Assembly: GCA_965218045.1 (NCBI GenBank)
Contig: CBDCJX010000008.1
Coordinates: 445,654-509,653, forward strand
Source: CAVRCA01 sp965218045
Lineage (GTDB): Bacteria; Pseudomonadota; Alphaproteobacteria; Acetobacterales; Acetobacteraceae
DNA: 64,000 nucleotides
Direction of reading: 5' to 3'
In this document: in pieces, positions 1 to 8,670 of the stretch
How positions within the stretch are numbered: position 1 is the first letter of the stretch
Layout: every line of letters starts with the position of its first letter
Translations under genes and position numbers: made by a program
Notes under the pieces: model-generated
Databases searched by the model: none
What the model was told of the DNA's origin: nothing
Seen by the model: the letters and a program-made list of their open reading frames with translations, nothing else

Positions 1-435
1 GCGCAACCGGGCACGGATATCGTCATCGCCGGATCGCTTGGAGGCATACCGGTAGGTCTTCGGCTCTAGGCCGACCAACCCACACGCTCGCCGCTGCGAG
101 TAGCTTCTACATGCCCGGCTCCATCGCCCAGGTCGCGGCCGCTTCGCTCGCGAGCGTCGGGCGTCAGAAGTTGATTTTGACCCAGCATCTCCTTCAGCGT
201 CGCCACGTCCAGCATCTGCTCCGCGAGTAGCTTCTCAGAGCTTGGCGTTCTCTTCCATCTTGGCCCCTTCAGCTTCCGCCCGATGCGTCAGATGCGCGTC
301 CAATGAAACGCTGGTCAGCCTTCGACCGCCAAGATTGGGATGGCATCGTCGCCGTCGCTTGCTGACCGTGCTTCGCGGCACGGCGATCCCGGCCCCCATT
401 GTCGGCACCCGCCTTGGGTGAAATGGAGCCATTTA
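1..435 (-). pseudogene. IS3-family transposase remnant (orfB N-terminus and orfA part)
   Basis: Read on the minus strand, positions 1 to about 105 encode the start of an IS3-type OrfB (SYSQRRACGLVGLEPKTY, then RYASKRSGDDDIRARLR), which continues past the left edge. Positions about 165-245 encode the OrfA coiled-coil end (ENAKL, then KLLAEQMLDVATLKEMLG). The reading frame is broken between ENAKL and KLLAEQ and again between the OrfA and OrfB parts, beyond the single programmed frameshift this family uses. No intact transposase can be made from what is visible. Further upstream the OrfA N-terminal part is only weakly recognisable. Confidence 0.7.
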
Positions 436-479
436 GCCGCCCGCTTATGCTCGATTCATTAAGCCTCTTTGCCTGGCCA

Positions 480-1095
480 TGAACGTCTTCAGTCCAGGAT
501 CGCTATGTCGGATCAGGAAATGGCTTGCCCCTGGTGGGCGTCTCGGATTGTTCATCACCGCAACGGTTTTCTCAAACGAGTCGAGCCAAGGCGTTCCGGC
601 GCTTCGAGACACACGACGGAGAGGCAGTCGCGTACATTATGGCGATTGAGGACTACAAAGAGATAGCCCCGTTCGAAGGGGTGACCAACCAACCAGCACT
701 CCTGTCGCTTGAACAAGGACGAGCAACCCGATACCCGATGCCCTACCGAATTTGGCTCAACTTGGAGCACAGGCGCTGCGGCAACACAGCTTCGCCAGCG
801 CCGATGACTTCCGTGCGTCTGGCAACGCCGCATGATTTAATCGCCGGGTCTCGCTTATGCGCAGGAAGTGATGCTCGGGCCTTGGCTCAAGGGAACGGAC
901 GATGTTCTAGAACCAGAAGATTGTCATACCAGATCACGGAAGCTCTACTTATTCCGGTCCAAGGCTTAGCTGAAGCGGCCTATCTAAACCGCCATCCTCA
1001 ACACTCCGATCATCTCTTCTGCAATCGCGAGCTACGCTGCCCAGCTAAGTCTGGGCACGAGCGTCATTGAGAACTTGAAGATACCCGCCTTCGAC
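480..1095 (+). pseudogene. Decayed N6-adenine DNA methyltransferase, upstream part
   Basis: Pieces in different frames resemble the C-terminal half of large Eco57I-type N6-adenine DNA methyltransferases. They are AIEDYKEIAPFEGVTNQ followed by GRATRYPMPYRIW at about 640-750, a short EAAYL piece near 975, and then ILNTPIISSAIASYAAQLS leading into GTSVIENLKIPAF up to 1095. Stop codons and frameshifts separate them, so the gene is dead. The last piece runs directly into the left end of the IS256 element and continues in frame on its other side once the element and one target repeat are removed. Family assignment rests on remembered motif style, not a search. Confidence 0.5.
1088..1095. repeat. 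Target-site duplication, left copy
   Basis: CCTTCGAC lies immediately outside the left inverted repeat of the IS256 element and is repeated exactly at 2518-2525. Removing the element plus one copy restores an in-frame reading, KIPAFDPGEVRHTEL, of the disrupted methyltransferase remnant. Confidence 0.9.
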
Positions 1096-2517
1096 GGTCG
1101 TGTCCCCGGTGGTGGTGTAGGAGCGGTGGGTAACTCGCCCGCCGCAGCGACCGGCGAGAGTCTGGCGTAGGCGGGCGACTTATCCACGGCGGTGGCCACC
1201 GCGGCGGTGCTGGGTAGGGTTGGGTTGCGAGACGCAACTCTGACCCGAGGACCACCACGATGACCGATGACAAGATCGCCCTTCGCGCGCTGCTGGAGAA
1301 GGCCTCTGACGCCAGCATGCTGCGCGATATGATTGGGTTCGCCGCCGAGCGCCTGATGGCGCTGGAGACCGAAACCCTATGCGGCGCCGCCCCCGGCGAG
1401 CGCAGCGCAGACCGGATCAATCAGCGCAATGGGTATCGCGACTGCGACTGGCAAACCCGCGCCGGGACGGTCGAGCTGCGCATTCCGAAACTGCGGCGCG
1501 GCAGTTACTTTCCCGGCTTCCTCGAGCCGCGGCGCATGGCCGAGAAGGCACTGACCGCGGTGATCCAGGAGGCCTACATCCAAGGCATCTCGACCCGCTC
1601 GGTCGACGAGCTGGTCAAGGCGCTCGGCCTGGAGGGGATCAGCAAGAGCCAGGTTTCGCGCCTGTGCGAAGAGATCGACGAGCGCGTCCACGCTTTCCTC
1701 GACCGCCCGATCGAGGGCGATTGGCCCTATGTCTGGCTGGACGCCACTTACGTGAAGGTCCGTCGCGACCACCACATCGTCTCGGTCGCGGTAATCGTCG
1801 CCGTCGGCGTCAGTGCCGACGGCCGGCGCGAAGTGCTTGGGATGACGATCGGCCATAGCGAGGCCGAGCCGTTCTGGGTCGAGTTCTTGCGCAGCCTTGC
1901 TCGCCGTGGCCTGCGCGGCGTCAAGCTCGTCGTCTCGGACGCGCATGAGGGGCTGAAGGCGGCTATCACCAAGGTGCTCAGCGCCACATGGCAAAGGTGT
2001 CGCGTGCATTTCATGCGCAACGCGCTCGCATATGCGGGCAAGAGCCAGCGCCGCATCGTCGCCGCCTGGATCGGCACCGCGTTTGCCCAGGACGACGCGG
2101 CCGCCGCCCGCAAGCAATGGCGCGAGGTCGCCGACCAGGCTCGGCCGCGGCTGCCGAAGCTGGCGGCCCTGATGGACGAGGCCGAGGCGGACGTGCTGGC
2201 CTATATGGGGTTCCCGGTCCAGCACCGGGCCAAGTTGCACAGCACCAACCCGCTCGAACGCCTCAACGGCGAGATCAAGCGCCGCTCCGATGTTGTCGGC
2301 ATCTTTCCGAACGAAGCTGCCGTTACCAGGCTCATCGGCGCGCTATTGCTCGAGCAGCACGATGAATGGGCCGTTCAGCGCGCACGCTACATGACACTGG
2401 AAACCATCGCGCCGCTCAGCGATGATCCTCGCGTCAGCTTGCCAGCCCTGGCAGCCTGACAGGCAGCTCACCTCTGCCCAACAACGCCGCTGCTACACCA
2501 TGCCGCGGGACACGACC
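1096..2517 (+). mobile_element. Intact IS256-family insertion sequence
   Basis: The element is 1,422 bp with imperfect terminal inverted repeats of about 31 bp. The left end begins GGTCGTGTCCC at 1096 and the right end finishes with its complement at 2517; a second matched block, GGTGTAG, follows inside each end. An exact 8-bp direct repeat, CCTTCGAC, flanks it at 1088-1095 and 2518-2525, the target duplication size expected for this family. It carries one full-length transposase gene. The perfect duplication suggests a recent insertion. Confidence 0.93.
1260..2459 (+). CDS. IS256-family transposase
   Basis: This 399-residue DDE transposase carries out cut- or copy-and-paste transposition of the surrounding element. 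Candidate catalytic acids are Asp161 (WLDATYVKV), Asp227 (VVSDAHEGLKAA) and Glu333 (NPLERLNGEIKRR). The family-typical helical insertion with C-x2-H (RCRVHFMRN) lies between the second Asp and the Glu. Length matches the family. The ATG at 1260 is preceded by a GAGGA-like ribosome site, and the gene fills the element between its inverted repeats. No frameshift or truncation is visible, so it is probably active. Confidence 0.95.
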   Translation: MTDDKIALRALLEKASDASMLRDMIGFAAERLMALETETLCGAAPGERSADRINQRNGYRDCDWQTRAGTVELRIPKLRRGSYFPGFLEPRRMAEKALTAVIQEAYIQGISTRSVDELVKALGLEGISKSQVSRLCEEIDERVHAFLDRPIEGDWPYVWLDATYVKVRRDHHIVSVAVIVAVGVSADGRREVLGMTIGHSEAEPFWVEFLRSLARRGLRGVKLVVSDAHEGLKAAITKVLSATWQRCRVHFMRNALAYAGKSQRRIVAAWIGTAFAQDDAAAARKQWREVADQARPRLPKLAALMDEAEADVLAYMGFPVQHRAKLHSTNPLERLNGEIKRRSDVVGIFPNEAAVTRLIGALLLEQHDEWAVQRARYMTLETIAPLSDDPRVSLPALAA

Positions 2518-2637
2518 CCTTCGACCCAGGCGAGGTCCGCCACACTGAACTTTCTGGAATAGCCATCGCGATCACGAATCGCGGGGGCGTGCCGACTGCG
2601 GAGGAAACGGAGTGCCTAAGCTAGCTTGCCGTGGAGG
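2518..2637 (+). pseudogene. Decayed N6-adenine DNA methyltransferase, 3' end
   Basis: Downstream of the IS256 element the frame DPGEVRHTELSGIAIAI continues to a stop near 2625. It resembles the end of the N6-adenine methyltransferase remnant, where a conserved IPxFDP stretch is followed by an H-x-x-L helix. It joins in frame to the part ending at 1095. The following 170 bases, up to the ribosome site at 2801, hold no gene I can recognise. Confidence 0.4.
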
Positions 2638-2810
2638 TCGTCAGCGAGCACGGGCCGTGAGCCGCAAGAGATCGCGATATTGTGAGTGGTTCAAACTGAC
2701 CCATCACTGGACCTGGTCGCCGCTTGACCCCTCCCCGTGGTTGATCTCGAATATCGCCGGCAAGCATGCGTCGCCGATCGCTGTTTGGGCGCAAACCATC
2801 GGAGGAAATC

Positions 2811-4526
2811 ATGCACGACACGGTTTTTCGCGGCGGCACCATCATCGACGGCACCGGCAAGCCGGCGTTCACCGGCGATGTCGCGATCGAGGCGGGGCGC
2901 ATCGCGGCGGTCGGCGGCAAGCTCGGGCCGGCCAGGCGCGACGTCGCGGCGGAGGGAATGCTGGTCACTCCCGGCTGGGTCGATGCGCACACCCACTATG
3001 ACGGCCAGGCGACCTGGGACCCGCTGCTCGCGCCCTCGTCCTGGCACGGCGTCACCACCATCCTGTTCGGCAATTGCGGCGTCGGCTTCGCGCCGGTGAA
3101 GCCCGAGCATCACGGCGCGCTCGTCGAGCTCATGGAAGGGGTCGAGGAAATCCCCGGCGTCGCCTTGTTCGAGGGGCTGAAATGGGATTGGGAGAGTTTT
3201 CCCGAGTATCTCGACGCGCTAGAGCGGATGCCGCGCGCGATCGATGTGGGCGCGCAGATCCCGCACCATCCGCTGCGCGTCTACGTCATGGGTGACCGGG
3301 CGGTGCGGCGCGAGGCGGCGACGGCGGATGACATCGCCACGATGCGCAAGCTGACCGAGGATGGTTTGCGCGCCGGCGCCTTCGGGTTCACCACCTCGCG
3401 CACCAACTCGCACAAGACGCCGGACGGGCAGTTCGTGCCTGGGCGGTATTCGGAGATCGACGAGCTGCTCGGCATCGGAGCGGCGTTCAAGGCGGTGCGG
3501 CACGGCGCCTTCGGCATGAACAGCGACTTCGACGACGAGGCGGAAGAGCTCGCCTGGATGACCCGGTTTGGCAAGGAAACCGGCCGGCCGATCTGGTTCC
3601 TGCTCACCGATCAACCGAATGATCCGACCCGCTGGCGTCGGCTGCTCGATGGCGTGCGCGCCGCGCGGGCGCAAGGTGCGATGCTGACGGCGCAGATCGC
3701 CGGGCGGCCGGTGGGCGTGCTGCTGGGGATAGACACCGCGCTCAACCCGTTCTCGATCCGGCAGAGCTACCAGGAAATCTTGCGTCTGCCGCGCGACGAG
3801 CGGATCGCGCGGCTGCAGGACCCCGAGGTGCGGCGCGCGATCCTCAACGAGAGGCCGTCACCGCAGCTCGTCAACCTGCTGTCGCAGTTCCGCCAGAACA
3901 TCGTCACGCGTTGGGATCACATGTTCATCATGGGCGATCCGCCGGATTACGAGCCGCCCGCGTCGAGCAGCATCGCCGCGATCGCCGCGCGCGAGGGGCG
4001 CACGCCGGACGAGGTCGCCTATGACTATCTCGCCGGCGGGGTGGATCGGTTCCTGTTCTTCCCGGTGGTCGGCTACAACACCGGTGACCACGAGCCGATC
4101 CGCGAAATGTTGACCGACCCGGTGACGATCCTCGGCCTGTCGGATGGCGGCGCGCACTGCTCCTCGATCGTCGATGCCAGCCTGCCGAGCTTCATGCTGA
4201 CCCATTGGGGGCGGGATCGGACGCGCGGCGAGGTGCTGCCGGTCGAGTTGCTGGTGCGGCGCCAGACCAGCGAGACGGCAAAGTTCTTCGGCTTCAGCGA
4301 TCGTGGCGTGCTGACGCCCGGGCTGCGCGCCGATATCAACGTGATCGACTTCGACAAGCTGCGGCTGCACATCCCGGAGATCCGCTACGACCTGCCGGCC
4401 GGTGGTCGGCGGCTGGTGCAGCGGGTCGATGGCTACAAGGCTACCTACGTCGCGGGCGTACCAGTGTTCGAGGAGGGTGCGTATACCGGGGCAACGCCCG
4501 GCAAGCTGGTGCGCGCCGCAGGATAG
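2811..4526 (+). CDS. N-acyl-D-amino-acid deacylase family amidohydrolase
   Basis: This 571-residue cytoplasmic metal-dependent hydrolase belongs to the D-aminoacylase branch of the amidohydrolase superfamily, which removes acyl groups from N-acyl-D-amino acids or opens related amide rings. Visible features are the metal-binding DAHTHYDGQ near residue 59, the Cys-ligand region GNCGVGFAP near 87, a GLSDGGAH motif carrying the catalytic Asp, and HWGRDR near the end. The ATG at 2811 is chosen over an upstream in-frame ATG at 2766 because a strong GGAGGAA lies at 2801. It is followed closely by a CMD-family gene and a molybdenum hydroxylase, suggesting one catabolic operon. A paralogue lies at 21034. 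The substrate is unknown. Confidence 0.88.
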   Translation: MHDTVFRGGTIIDGTGKPAFTGDVAIEAGRIAAVGGKLGPARRDVAAEGMLVTPGWVDAHTHYDGQATWDPLLAPSSWHGVTTILFGNCGVGFAPVKPEHHGALVELMEGVEEIPGVALFEGLKWDWESFPEYLDALERMPRAIDVGAQIPHHPLRVYVMGDRAVRREAATADDIATMRKLTEDGLRAGAFGFTTSRTNSHKTPDGQFVPGRYSEIDELLGIGAAFKAVRHGAFGMNSDFDDEAEELAWMTRFGKETGRPIWFLLTDQPNDPTRWRRLLDGVRAARAQGAMLTAQIAGRPVGVLLGIDTALNPFSIRQSYQEILRLPRDERIARLQDPEVRRAILNERPSPQLVNLLSQFRQNIVTRWDHMFIMGDPPDYEPPASSSIAAIAAREGRTPDEVAYDYLAGGVDRFLFFPVVGYNTGDHEPIREMLTDPVTILGLSDGGAHCSSIVDASLPSFMLTHWGRDRTRGEVLPVELLVRRQTSETAKFFGFSDRGVLTPGLRADINVIDFDKLRLHIPEIRYDLPAGGRRLVQRVDGYKATYVAGVPVFEEGAYTGATPGKLVRAAG

Positions 4527-4543
4527 AAACGGGGGGAACCACG

Positions 4544-4936
4544 GTGCCGAATAGCGAAGCCTATGAAAAAGGCCGCGCGATGCGCCGCCGCCTGATGGGC
4601 GAGGCGTATGTCGAGCGGGTCGAGAAGACGACCTACACCGACGACCAGATGCGCAAGTTCGGCGACTATGCGACCGAGGCGGTGTTCGGCCTGCTGTGGA
4701 ACCGACCCGGCCTCGACGTGAAGACGCGCACCTTGATCTGCGTCATCTCCGACACCGCGATGGGGCGCGAGGCGGAACTCGAAATCCACCTGCGCATGGC
4801 GCGGCGCGAGGGCTGGACCGAGGACGAGCTGATCGAGGCATTGCTGCACATGGGCGGCTATGTCGGCCTGCCGCTGGTGCGTGAGGCGATGATCTGCGCC
4901 CGCAAGGTGTTCGCGGAGATGCGGGCCGAGGGCTGA
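4544..4936 (+). CDS. Carboxymuconolactone decarboxylase family protein
   Basis: A 130-residue protein of the CMD/AhpD-like fold. It has the all-helical pattern seen in gamma-carboxymuconolactone decarboxylase: KTRTLICVISDTAMGRE followed by a helix and a GWTEDELIEALLHMGGYVG segment. No C-x2-C redox pair is present, so it is more like the decarboxylase than an AhpD peroxidase. The GTG start at 4544 follows a GGGGGGAA ribosome site and lies 17 bases after the amidohydrolase stop; five bases separate its stop from the next gene. It probably acts in the same ring-cleavage or acyl-hydrolysis route, but the reaction is not established. Confidence 0.8.
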   Translation: MPNSEAYEKGRAMRRRLMGEAYVERVEKTTYTDDQMRKFGDYATEAVFGLLWNRPGLDVKTRTLICVISDTAMGREAELEIHLRMARREGWTEDELIEALLHMGGYVGLPLVREAMICARKVFAEMRAEG

Positions 4937-4941
4937 TCGCG

Positions 4942-5409
4942 ATGCTCGCTTTCGCGGTCAACGGACGGCAGGTGGCGGTGGCGGCCGATCCGAGCGCGCC
5001 GCTGCTCGACGTGCTGCGCAACCAGCTCGACTTGAAGGGCTCGCGCTATGGCTGCGGGCTGGAGCAGTGCGGCAGCTGCATGGTGCTGGTCGATGGCGAG
5101 CCGATCCCGGCCTGCTCGCGCGAGGTCGGCACCGTGGCCGGGCGCGAGGTCACCACGATCGAGGGGCTGACCGAGCATCCGCTGATCCAGGCCTTCCTCG
5201 ACGAGCAGGCGGGGCAGTGTGGCTACTGCCTCTCGGGCATCGTGGTGAGCGCCAAGGCGCTGCTCGATCGCAACCCCGCGCCGAGCCGGGCCGATATCAA
5301 CGCGGCGCTCGACCAGCATCTCTGCCGCTGCGGCGCGCATCAACGCATGGTTCGCGCCGTCGAGCGGGCGGCGGCCATGCTGACGCTGGCCGCGGGAAGC
5401 GTCCCGTGA
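4942..5409 (+). CDS. (2Fe-2S)-binding small subunit of a molybdenum hydroxylase
   Basis: This 155-residue electron-transfer subunit of the xanthine oxidase family resembles the alpha subunit of isoquinoline 1-oxidoreductase. The plant-ferredoxin cluster ligands are Cys38, Cys43, Cys46 and Cys58; the second cluster uses Cys93 and Cys96 (GQCGYC) and Cys128 and Cys130 (CRCG). The stop overlaps the GTG start of the molybdopterin subunit, indicating translational coupling. No FAD subunit gene is adjacent, so electrons probably pass to a cytochrome or another acceptor. Confidence 0.93.
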   Translation: MLAFAVNGRQVAVAADPSAPLLDVLRNQLDLKGSRYGCGLEQCGSCMVLVDGEPIPACSREVGTVAGREVTTIEGLTEHPLIQAFLDEQAGQCGYCLSGIVVSAKALLDRNPAPSRADINAALDQHLCRCGAHQRMVRAVERAAAMLTLAAGSVP

Positions 5410-7508
5410 GCGAGGTGGTGCTGCCGCCGAGTGTCGCCAACAACCCAAGGCCGGATCGCTGGCTGCGCTTCGAGCCCGACCGCACGGTGCGTCTCGCGGT
5501 GGGCAAGGTGGAGCTGGGACAGGGCGTGATCACCGCGCTGCGGCAGATCGCCGCCGAGGAACTCGATGTAGCTCTGTCTCGCATCACGGTGCTGGCGGGC
5601 GACACTGACGCCGCGCCGGACGAGGGCTCCACCGCCAGCAGCCTGTCGATCGAGGTATCGGGCGCCTCGGTGCGGCTGGTCTCGGCCGAGGTGCGGGCGC
5701 GGATGCTGGACCGGCTGGCACAACGGCTCAACTGCAATCGCGACGAGCTTTCCGTCGCCGATGGCGCGTTCCTGCTGAGCGACGCGCCGACCGGGCACGA
5801 TTACTGGAATTTTGCCCATGAGGTCGACCTGTCGCGCGATGCCGAGGGCACCGCGGCGCGCAAGAAGGTAGCCGCCTATCGCATCGTCGGCACCGACGCA
5901 CCGCGGGTCGATCTGCCGGCCAAGCTCGCCGGGGCGGCGTTCATCCACGACATGGTCCGGCCGGCGATGCAACACGCGCGCGTGTTGCGCCAGCCCGGCC
6001 GGGGCGCGCGGCTGTCGGCGCTCGACGAGGCGAGGCTGCGGCGCGCGGCGAGGGGCGAGTTCCGCATCCTTCGCATCGGCGAGTTCGTCGCCTTCGTGGC
6101 CGAGGATGAGACCGTGGTGCAACGCGCCGCCGCCGCCGCACCATTGCACGCCACCTGGGAGGGTGCCCGCAGCTTCGCACCGGCGCAGCAGGAGGCCGCC
6201 TGGCTGGTCGGGCAGGAGTCGATCGACCAGGCGGTCGGCGAGCCAACGATGCCGGCGGCCAGCGTGTCCGCCACCTACACGCGTCCGTATGTCGCCCACG
6301 CTTCGCTGGCGCCGTCCTGCGCCTTGGCGGAGTACCGCGACGGGCATCTGTCGGTATGGAGCCACACCCAGGGCGTCTATCCGCTGCGTTTGGTGCTGGC
6401 CAGCCTGCTCGACATCGATCCCGCGTCGGTGACGGTGCGGCACGCGCAGGGGGCGGGCTGCTACGGCCATAACGGCGCTGACGACGTGGCACTCGACGCG
6501 GCGCTGATCGCCCGCGAGCTGCCCGGGCACTGCATCCGGGTGCAGTGGCGGCGCGAGGACGAGTTCGCCTTCGAGCCGTTCAGCACGCCGATGCATGTGA
6601 CGATGCGGGCCGCGGTGGACGACGCCGGGATGCCGACCGCCTTGGAGGCGGAGATCTGGGCCGGCCCGCATGTCGGCCGGCCGGGCAATGGCGGGGTGAT
6701 GCTGGCGGCCGAGGCGCTGCCCCGACCCTGCCCACCCTGGCGGCCCAGCGACCCTCCCGAGGCGGCCGGCGGCGGCGGCACCCGCAACGCCGTGCCGCTC
6801 TACGACATTCCGGTCAAGCGGGTGGTGCATCACTTGGTCACCAGCTTGCCGGTGCGCACCTCGTCGCTGCGCAGCCTCGGCGCCTTGGCCAACGTTTACG
6901 CCGTGGAGGGCTTTGTCGACGAGTTGGCCGAGCGCGCCGGGCGCGACCCGGTGGAGTTTCGCCTCGCGCTGATGAGCGAGACGCGGGCGCGGCGGGTGAT
7001 CGAGGCGGCGGCGGACCTGGCCGGCTGGTCGCGCGGGGCGCCGGGCAGCGGACGCGGGCTGGGGATGGCGTTCGCGCGCTACAAGAACCGAGCCGCCTAC
7101 GCCGCCGTGGTGGCCGAGGTGGAGGTCGACGAGGAGGTGCGACTGCGCCGGGTGTGGTGCGCCGCTGATGCCGGGCTGGTGATCAACCCGGATGGCGCGC
7201 GAAACCAGCTTGAAGGCGGCATCATCCAGGCGGCGAGCCACACCCTCAAGGAGCAGGTCACGCTCGGCCCGGAGGGCGTCACCTCGCTCGACTGGGACAG
7301 CTACCCGATCCTGCGTTTCAGCGAGGTGCCGGAGATCACCATCAGCTTGTTCGACGCCTCCGAGCACCCGTCGCTCGGCATGGGCGAATGCAGCTTTGGC
7401 CCGACCGCGGCGGCGATCGGCAATGCCGTGGCGCACGCCCTTGGCACCCGCCTACGCGACATGCCGCTGACCCGCGAGCGGATCATGGCGGCGATCCTGC
7501 CGGCCTGA
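5406..7508 (+). CDS. Molybdopterin-binding large subunit of a xanthine oxidase-family hydroxylase
   Basis: About 700 residues, in the size range of isoquinoline 1-oxidoreductase or nicotinate dehydrogenase large subunits. Such enzymes hydroxylate N-heterocycles or aldehydes at a molybdenum-cytosine-dinucleotide centre. Visible motifs are GKVELGQGVITALRQIAAEE near the start, EGGIIQAASHTLKE, and the C-terminal GMGECSFGPTAAAIGNAVAH, whose Glu is the likely catalytic base. The GTG at 5406 overlaps the stop of the 2Fe-2S subunit. There is no Tat signal at this start, though this family sometimes has one. The 3' end overlaps the convergent methyltransferase by 26 bases. The substrate is unknown. 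Confidence 0.9.
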   Translation: MSEVVLPPSVANNPRPDRWLRFEPDRTVRLAVGKVELGQGVITALRQIAAEELDVALSRITVLAGDTDAAPDEGSTASSLSIEVSGASVRLVSAEVRARMLDRLAQRLNCNRDELSVADGAFLLSDAPTGHDYWNFAHEVDLSRDAEGTAARKKVAAYRIVGTDAPRVDLPAKLAGAAFIHDMVRPAMQHARVLRQPGRGARLSALDEARLRRAARGEFRILRIGEFVAFVAEDETVVQRAAAAAPLHATWEGARSFAPAQQEAAWLVGQESIDQAVGEPTMPAASVSATYTRPYVAHASLAPSCALAEYRDGHLSVWSHTQGVYPLRLVLASLLDIDPASVTVRHAQGAGCYGHNGADDVALDAALIARELPGHCIRVQWRREDEFAFEPFSTPMHVTMRAAVDDAGMPTALEAEIWAGPHVGRPGNGGVMLAAEALPRPCPPWRPSDPPEAAGGGGTRNAVPLYDIPVKRVVHHLVTSLPVRTSSLRSLGALANVYAVEGFVDELAERAGRDPVEFRLALMSETRARRVIEAAADLAGWSRGAPGSGRGLGMAFARYKNRAAYAAVVAEVEVDEEVRLRRVWCAADAGLVINPDGARNQLEGGIIQAASHTLKEQVTLGPEGVTSLDWDSYPILRFSEVPEITISLFDASEHPSLGMGECSFGPTAAAIGNAVAHALGTRLRDMPLTRERIMAAILPA

Positions 7509-8238
7509 TCCCGCTCCGGCGACACACCAGCAGCACCTCGTCGAGCGCGTCCGTGTCCAGCATTCCGTCGTGCCAGCGCAGCTTGCGCTGGCGTCGGAGG
7601 GCGAAGGGGAAGAGGACGCGGTTGTACCAACGCATCGCTCGGGCGCGATGGCGGGCCAGCCACCACATGCCGAACCGCGTCAAGCGCGAGGAGCGCGGCC
7701 GCATGCCAAAGCCGGCGCTGCGCTCGACCGCGAAACCGTGTCGGGCCAGGGTCGCGACCAGCGCGTGCGGATCGTAGCGGCGACAGTGGCCGACCATCGC
7801 GTCGAACCCGCTCCACGCCGCTTGGTGCAACGGCACCGAAAGCAGCAAGGTCGCACCGTCGCGCGCCACGCGGGCGAGCTCGGCGAAGGCGGCTTCATCG
7901 TCCGCCACATGCTCGACGATATCGAACGCGCAGAGCAGGCCGAAGCGGTGATCGGGATACGGCAGGTGACTTACCGTGCCGCGAACCACCAAGCCGCCCC
8001 GCGCGCGTAGCTTGGCCAAGGCCGGTTGGCTGACGTCGAGAAAGCACGTCCCCACGATCGGCAGGCGCGGTCGCAGCCCCGGTGCCAGTTCCAGTCGCAC
8101 GCCCGCCGATGGGACGAGCGCCTGAACCAACGGCCAGGTGGTGAACTGCTCCGGCCCGACCAGCCTCGCGTCGGTCCATAGCGGATCATAGAACTCCTGG
8201 TTGAATTCTTGCTCGCTCTTGGTTACGATCTTCCTCAT
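7483..8238 (-). CDS. Class I SAM-dependent methyltransferase
   Basis: A 251-residue methyltransferase with a Rossmann-type SAM-binding core. ELAPGLRPRLPIVG serves as motif I and FDIVEHVADDEAAFAEL as the acidic motif typical of small-molecule methyltransferases. The ATG at 8238 gives the natural N-terminus; an upstream in-frame ATG at 8298 would run into the intergenic region. It is transcribed divergently from the acyl carrier protein gene with about 120 bp between them, so it may belong to the same biosynthetic cluster and share a control region. Its acceptor is unknown. Confidence 0.8.
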   Translation of the reverse strand: MRKIVTKSEQEFNQEFYDPLWTDARLVGPEQFTTWPLVQALVPSAGVRLELAPGLRPRLPIVGTCFLDVSQPALAKLRARGGLVVRGTVSHLPYPDHRFGLLCAFDIVEHVADDEAAFAELARVARDGATLLLSVPLHQAAWSGFDAMVGHCRRYDPHALVATLARHGFAVERSAGFGMRPRSSRLTRFGMWWLARHRARAMRWYNRVLFPFALRRQRKLRWHDGMLDTDALDEVLLVCRRSGIRPAGSPP

Positions 8239-8360
8239 TGTCGCGCTGCCAAAACACGCATCTTCGTTCGGACCGGGCGATTGCGGGTGACAGGCCATTC
8301 ATTATACACGGGCGTCATGTCGAACATCTTTTCGATCCGAGTTTGGCCGTGACCGCCCCG
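8239..8360. promoter_or_regulatory. Divergent intergenic control region of the biosynthetic cluster
   Basis: This 122-bp gap separates the divergent methyltransferase and acyl carrier protein genes. It is clearly richer in A and T (for example CATTCATTATACACGG near 8297) than its surroundings, as expected of a promoter region. No specific operator is recognised. Confidence 0.35.
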
Positions 8361-8633
8361 ATGACCGCCAGCGCCGCCGGTAGCCTCGAACCGGAGGTCG
8401 CGCAACTCATCGTCGATGCGCTCCACCTCGACATCGGCCCGGAGGAGATCGAGCCCGAGGCGCCGCTGTTCGGCGAGGGGCTTGGGCTGGATTCGATCGA
8501 CGCGCTCGAATTGGCGTTGGCGATCTCGCGCACCTACGGGATCGAGCTCAAGTCGGACGATGCGCGCAATCACCGGATCTTTGCCTCGCTGCGCGATCTC
8601 ACCCGCCACATCGAGGACACGCGAACCAAGTAA
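8361..8633 (+). CDS. Acyl carrier protein
   Basis: A 90-residue acyl carrier protein. The 4'-phosphopantetheine attachment site is Ser45 in GEGLGLDSIDALELALAI. The fold carries the growing acyl chain for the ketosynthase, dehydratase and AMP ligase encoded downstream. The ATG at 8361 is preferred; a GTG at 8349 is an alternative. It is the first gene of a seven-gene plus-strand run ending at 15383. Confidence 0.9.
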   Translation: MTASAAGSLEPEVAQLIVDALHLDIGPEEIEPEAPLFGEGLGLDSIDALELALAISRTYGIELKSDDARNHRIFASLRDLTRHIEDTRTK

Positions 8634-8670
8634 GCGCGTCCTCCCAAAACCACCTGCGGAGGGGCTTGGC

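Noticed and set aside
5340..7436. Long minus-strand frame of about 698 codons
   Set aside because: It is antisense to a convincing molybdenum hydroxylase gene, rich in Arg, His, Gln and Gly, and typical of shadow frames in high-GC DNA.
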